A DNA stretch of 6,298 nt from JBEKYH01 sp049511115 (GTDB lineage Bacteria; Planctomycetota; Phycisphaerae; Tepidisphaerales; Tepidisphaeraceae): positions 1 to 6,298 of the forward strand of contig JBEKYH010000314.1 of assembly GCA_049511115.1 (NCBI GenBank). The letters run 5' to 3'. How positions within the stretch are numbered: the first letter of the stretch is position 1; the number at the start of each line of letters is the position of its first letter. A model generated the notes under the pieces. The model worked only from the letters and a program-made list of their open reading frames with translations, was not told the origin of the DNA and did no database searches. A program made the position numbers and the translations under genes. Below are positions 5,838 to 6,298 of the stretch, in pieces.

Positions 5838-5896
5838 ATTCTCTGCGATTTCGCTTTTTAACCGCTCGTAAATCAACAGGAATGGTATAAATAATG

Positions 5897-5924
5897 TTGA
5901 ACGAATATGCGATATTGGTATAAT
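5897..5924 (+). promoter_or_regulatory. Strong sigma-70-type promoter for the ribbon-helix-helix gene
   Basis: TTGAAC (5897-5902, 4 of 6) and a perfect TATAAT (5919-5924) are 16 bases apart, with TGG just before the -10 forming an extended -10. Transcription should begin near 5931, giving a leader of about 15 bases with a GGAGA. This rules out the in-frame ATG at 5907, which lies inside the promoter. A second TGGTATAA, identical over 8 bases, occurs 33 bases upstream (5883-5890) and could be an alternative -10 or part of an operator. Confidence 0.7.
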
Positions 5925-5935
5925 GAGGGTGGTTT

Positions 5936-5940
5936 GGAGA
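5936..5940 (+). promoter_or_regulatory. Shine-Dalgarno deciding the start of the ribbon-helix-helix gene
   Basis: GGAGA ends 5 bases before the ATG at 5946. With the promoter upstream it selects this ATG over the in-frame ATG at 5907. Confidence 0.7.
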
Positions 5941-5945
5941 TTACA

Positions 5946-6158
5946 ATGAGCGGCAAAAAAGGAATGACCCTGAATCTAACCGATGCCGAAATGGCGGCAT
6001 TGGACGAGCTCTCAAGAAAAAAAGACCTCTCCAAGACCGCCGTTATTCGGCAGGCAATCAGACTTTATCAAGTTGTGGATTCGAGGCTCGCTGCTGGTGA
6101 GAAACTCTTCTTCGAAGATGAGCTGAAGGCGAAAAAGTCCGAACTGATGGTCCTATGA
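5946..6158 (+). CDS. Ribbon-helix-helix (CopG/Arc-type) DNA-binding protein, possible antitoxin
   Basis: The 70-residue product has the ribbon-helix-helix layout: a short strand GMTLNLT (6-12), helix A DAEMAALDELSRKKD (13-27), the turn LSKTA (28-32) and helix B VIRQAIRLYQVVDSRL (33-48). Alternating residues in the strand (Thr8, Asn10, Thr12) would contact the DNA major groove in a dimer. A charged tail, EKLFFEDELKAKKSELMVL, follows and could bind a partner. Such proteins are often antitoxins or autoregulators. Its stop overlaps the next gene's start (ATGA), a sign of translational coupling and a joint function. It has its own promoter and Shine-Dalgarno. Fold assignment is good; an antitoxin role is inference only, because the partner is incomplete. 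Confidence 0.85.
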   Translation: MSGKKGMTLNLTDAEMAALDELSRKKDLSKTAVIRQAIRLYQVVDSRLAAGEKLFFEDELKAKKSELMVL

Positions 6159-6298
6159 GCGCGCAGGCAATCGGGATATTCGATAGCGAACGCGGCTCAC
6201 TTGTGCCGGCCATCTTTAAGGACGAGATGCAGGCGATCCAATTTGTCAGCGCGGAAGCAAGTTGGGGACCCGCGCGAGCGGCGGCGCTAAAGCGTCTA
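6155..6298 (+). CDS. Unrecognised protein coupled to the ribbon-helix-helix gene (partial, cut by right edge)
   Basis: The ATG at 6155 overlaps the preceding stop (ATGA), and the frame stays open for 48 codons to the window end. It begins MSAQAIGIFDSERGSLVPAI and contains FKDEMQAIQFVSAEASWGP. The visible part has no signal peptide or membrane segment and I recognise no domain. Position behind a ribbon-helix-helix gene allows a toxin or a partner protein, but 48 residues are too few to tell. The overlap and open frame support it as real. Confidence 0.65.
   Translation, partial: MSAQAIGIFDSERGSLVPAIFKDEMQAIQFVSAEASWGPARAAALKRL

Noticed and set aside
5845..5859. Short hairpin GCGA/TCGC followed by five T, terminator-like
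   Set aside because: The stem is only about 4 bp with a 2-base loop, too weak for a rho-independent terminator, and no plus-strand gene ends just upstream.
5907..5945. Upstream ATG 5907 as the start of the ribbon-helix-helix gene
   Set aside because: The extended -10 and TATAAT lie downstream of it and a good Shine-Dalgarno precedes ATG 5946, so the extra 13 residues would not be transcribed from that promoter.

Overview
The window looks like a chromosomal stretch from a GC-rich Gram-negative bacterium. It encodes an outer-membrane-type lipoprotein and a large membrane-anchored multiheme cytochrome c. Several genes use GTG or TTG starts and lack a clear Shine-Dalgarno. Protein style and the mix of genes (multi-domain c-type cytochrome, small toxin-antitoxin cassettes) would suit Planctomycetota or a relative, but that is a guess: no rRNA or other taxonomic marker is present.

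Layout, left to right. (1) Positions 1-748, minus strand: the N-terminal 249 codons of an unrecognised protein that runs off the left edge and seems to enter an ankyrin-like repeat there. Its start codon lies in a 10-bp tandem duplication. (2) 749-944: a short gap with no convincing gene. (3) 945-1547, minus strand: a toxin-first type II toxin-antitoxin pair, RelE/ParE/HigB-like toxin then XRE-HTH antitoxin, 3 bases apart. (4) 1602-2525, minus strand: an AraC-type regulator with a C-terminal GyrI-like effector-binding domain. (5) 2633-3118, plus strand, divergent from the regulator: a VOC-fold (glyoxalase/bleomycin-resistance superfamily) protein with a lipoprotein signal peptide. A strong internal Shine-Dalgarno and ATG could also give a cytosolic form. 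(6) 3122-5707, minus strand, convergent with the VOC gene (3 bases between stops): an 861-residue membrane-anchored cytochrome c with six CXXCH haem sites and five MP-type distal ligand segments. (7) 5708-5945: an AT-rich intergenic region with two dyads, a tandem repeat and a strong promoter. (8) 5946-6158 and 6155-6298, plus strand: a small ribbon-helix-helix protein overlapping (ATGA) an unrecognised gene cut by the right edge.

How they may work together. The AraC/GyrI regulator and the VOC lipoprotein form a classic divergent regulator-target pair, probably responding to a small molecule. The cytochrome is transcribed alone from the AT-rich region and would carry electrons on the periplasmic side of the inner membrane; its redox partners are not in the window. 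The two small cassettes (945-1547 and 5946-6298) are probably autoregulated units; the second may or may not be a toxin-antitoxin system. No tRNA, rRNA, CRISPR array, insertion sequence or clear rho-independent terminator was found.
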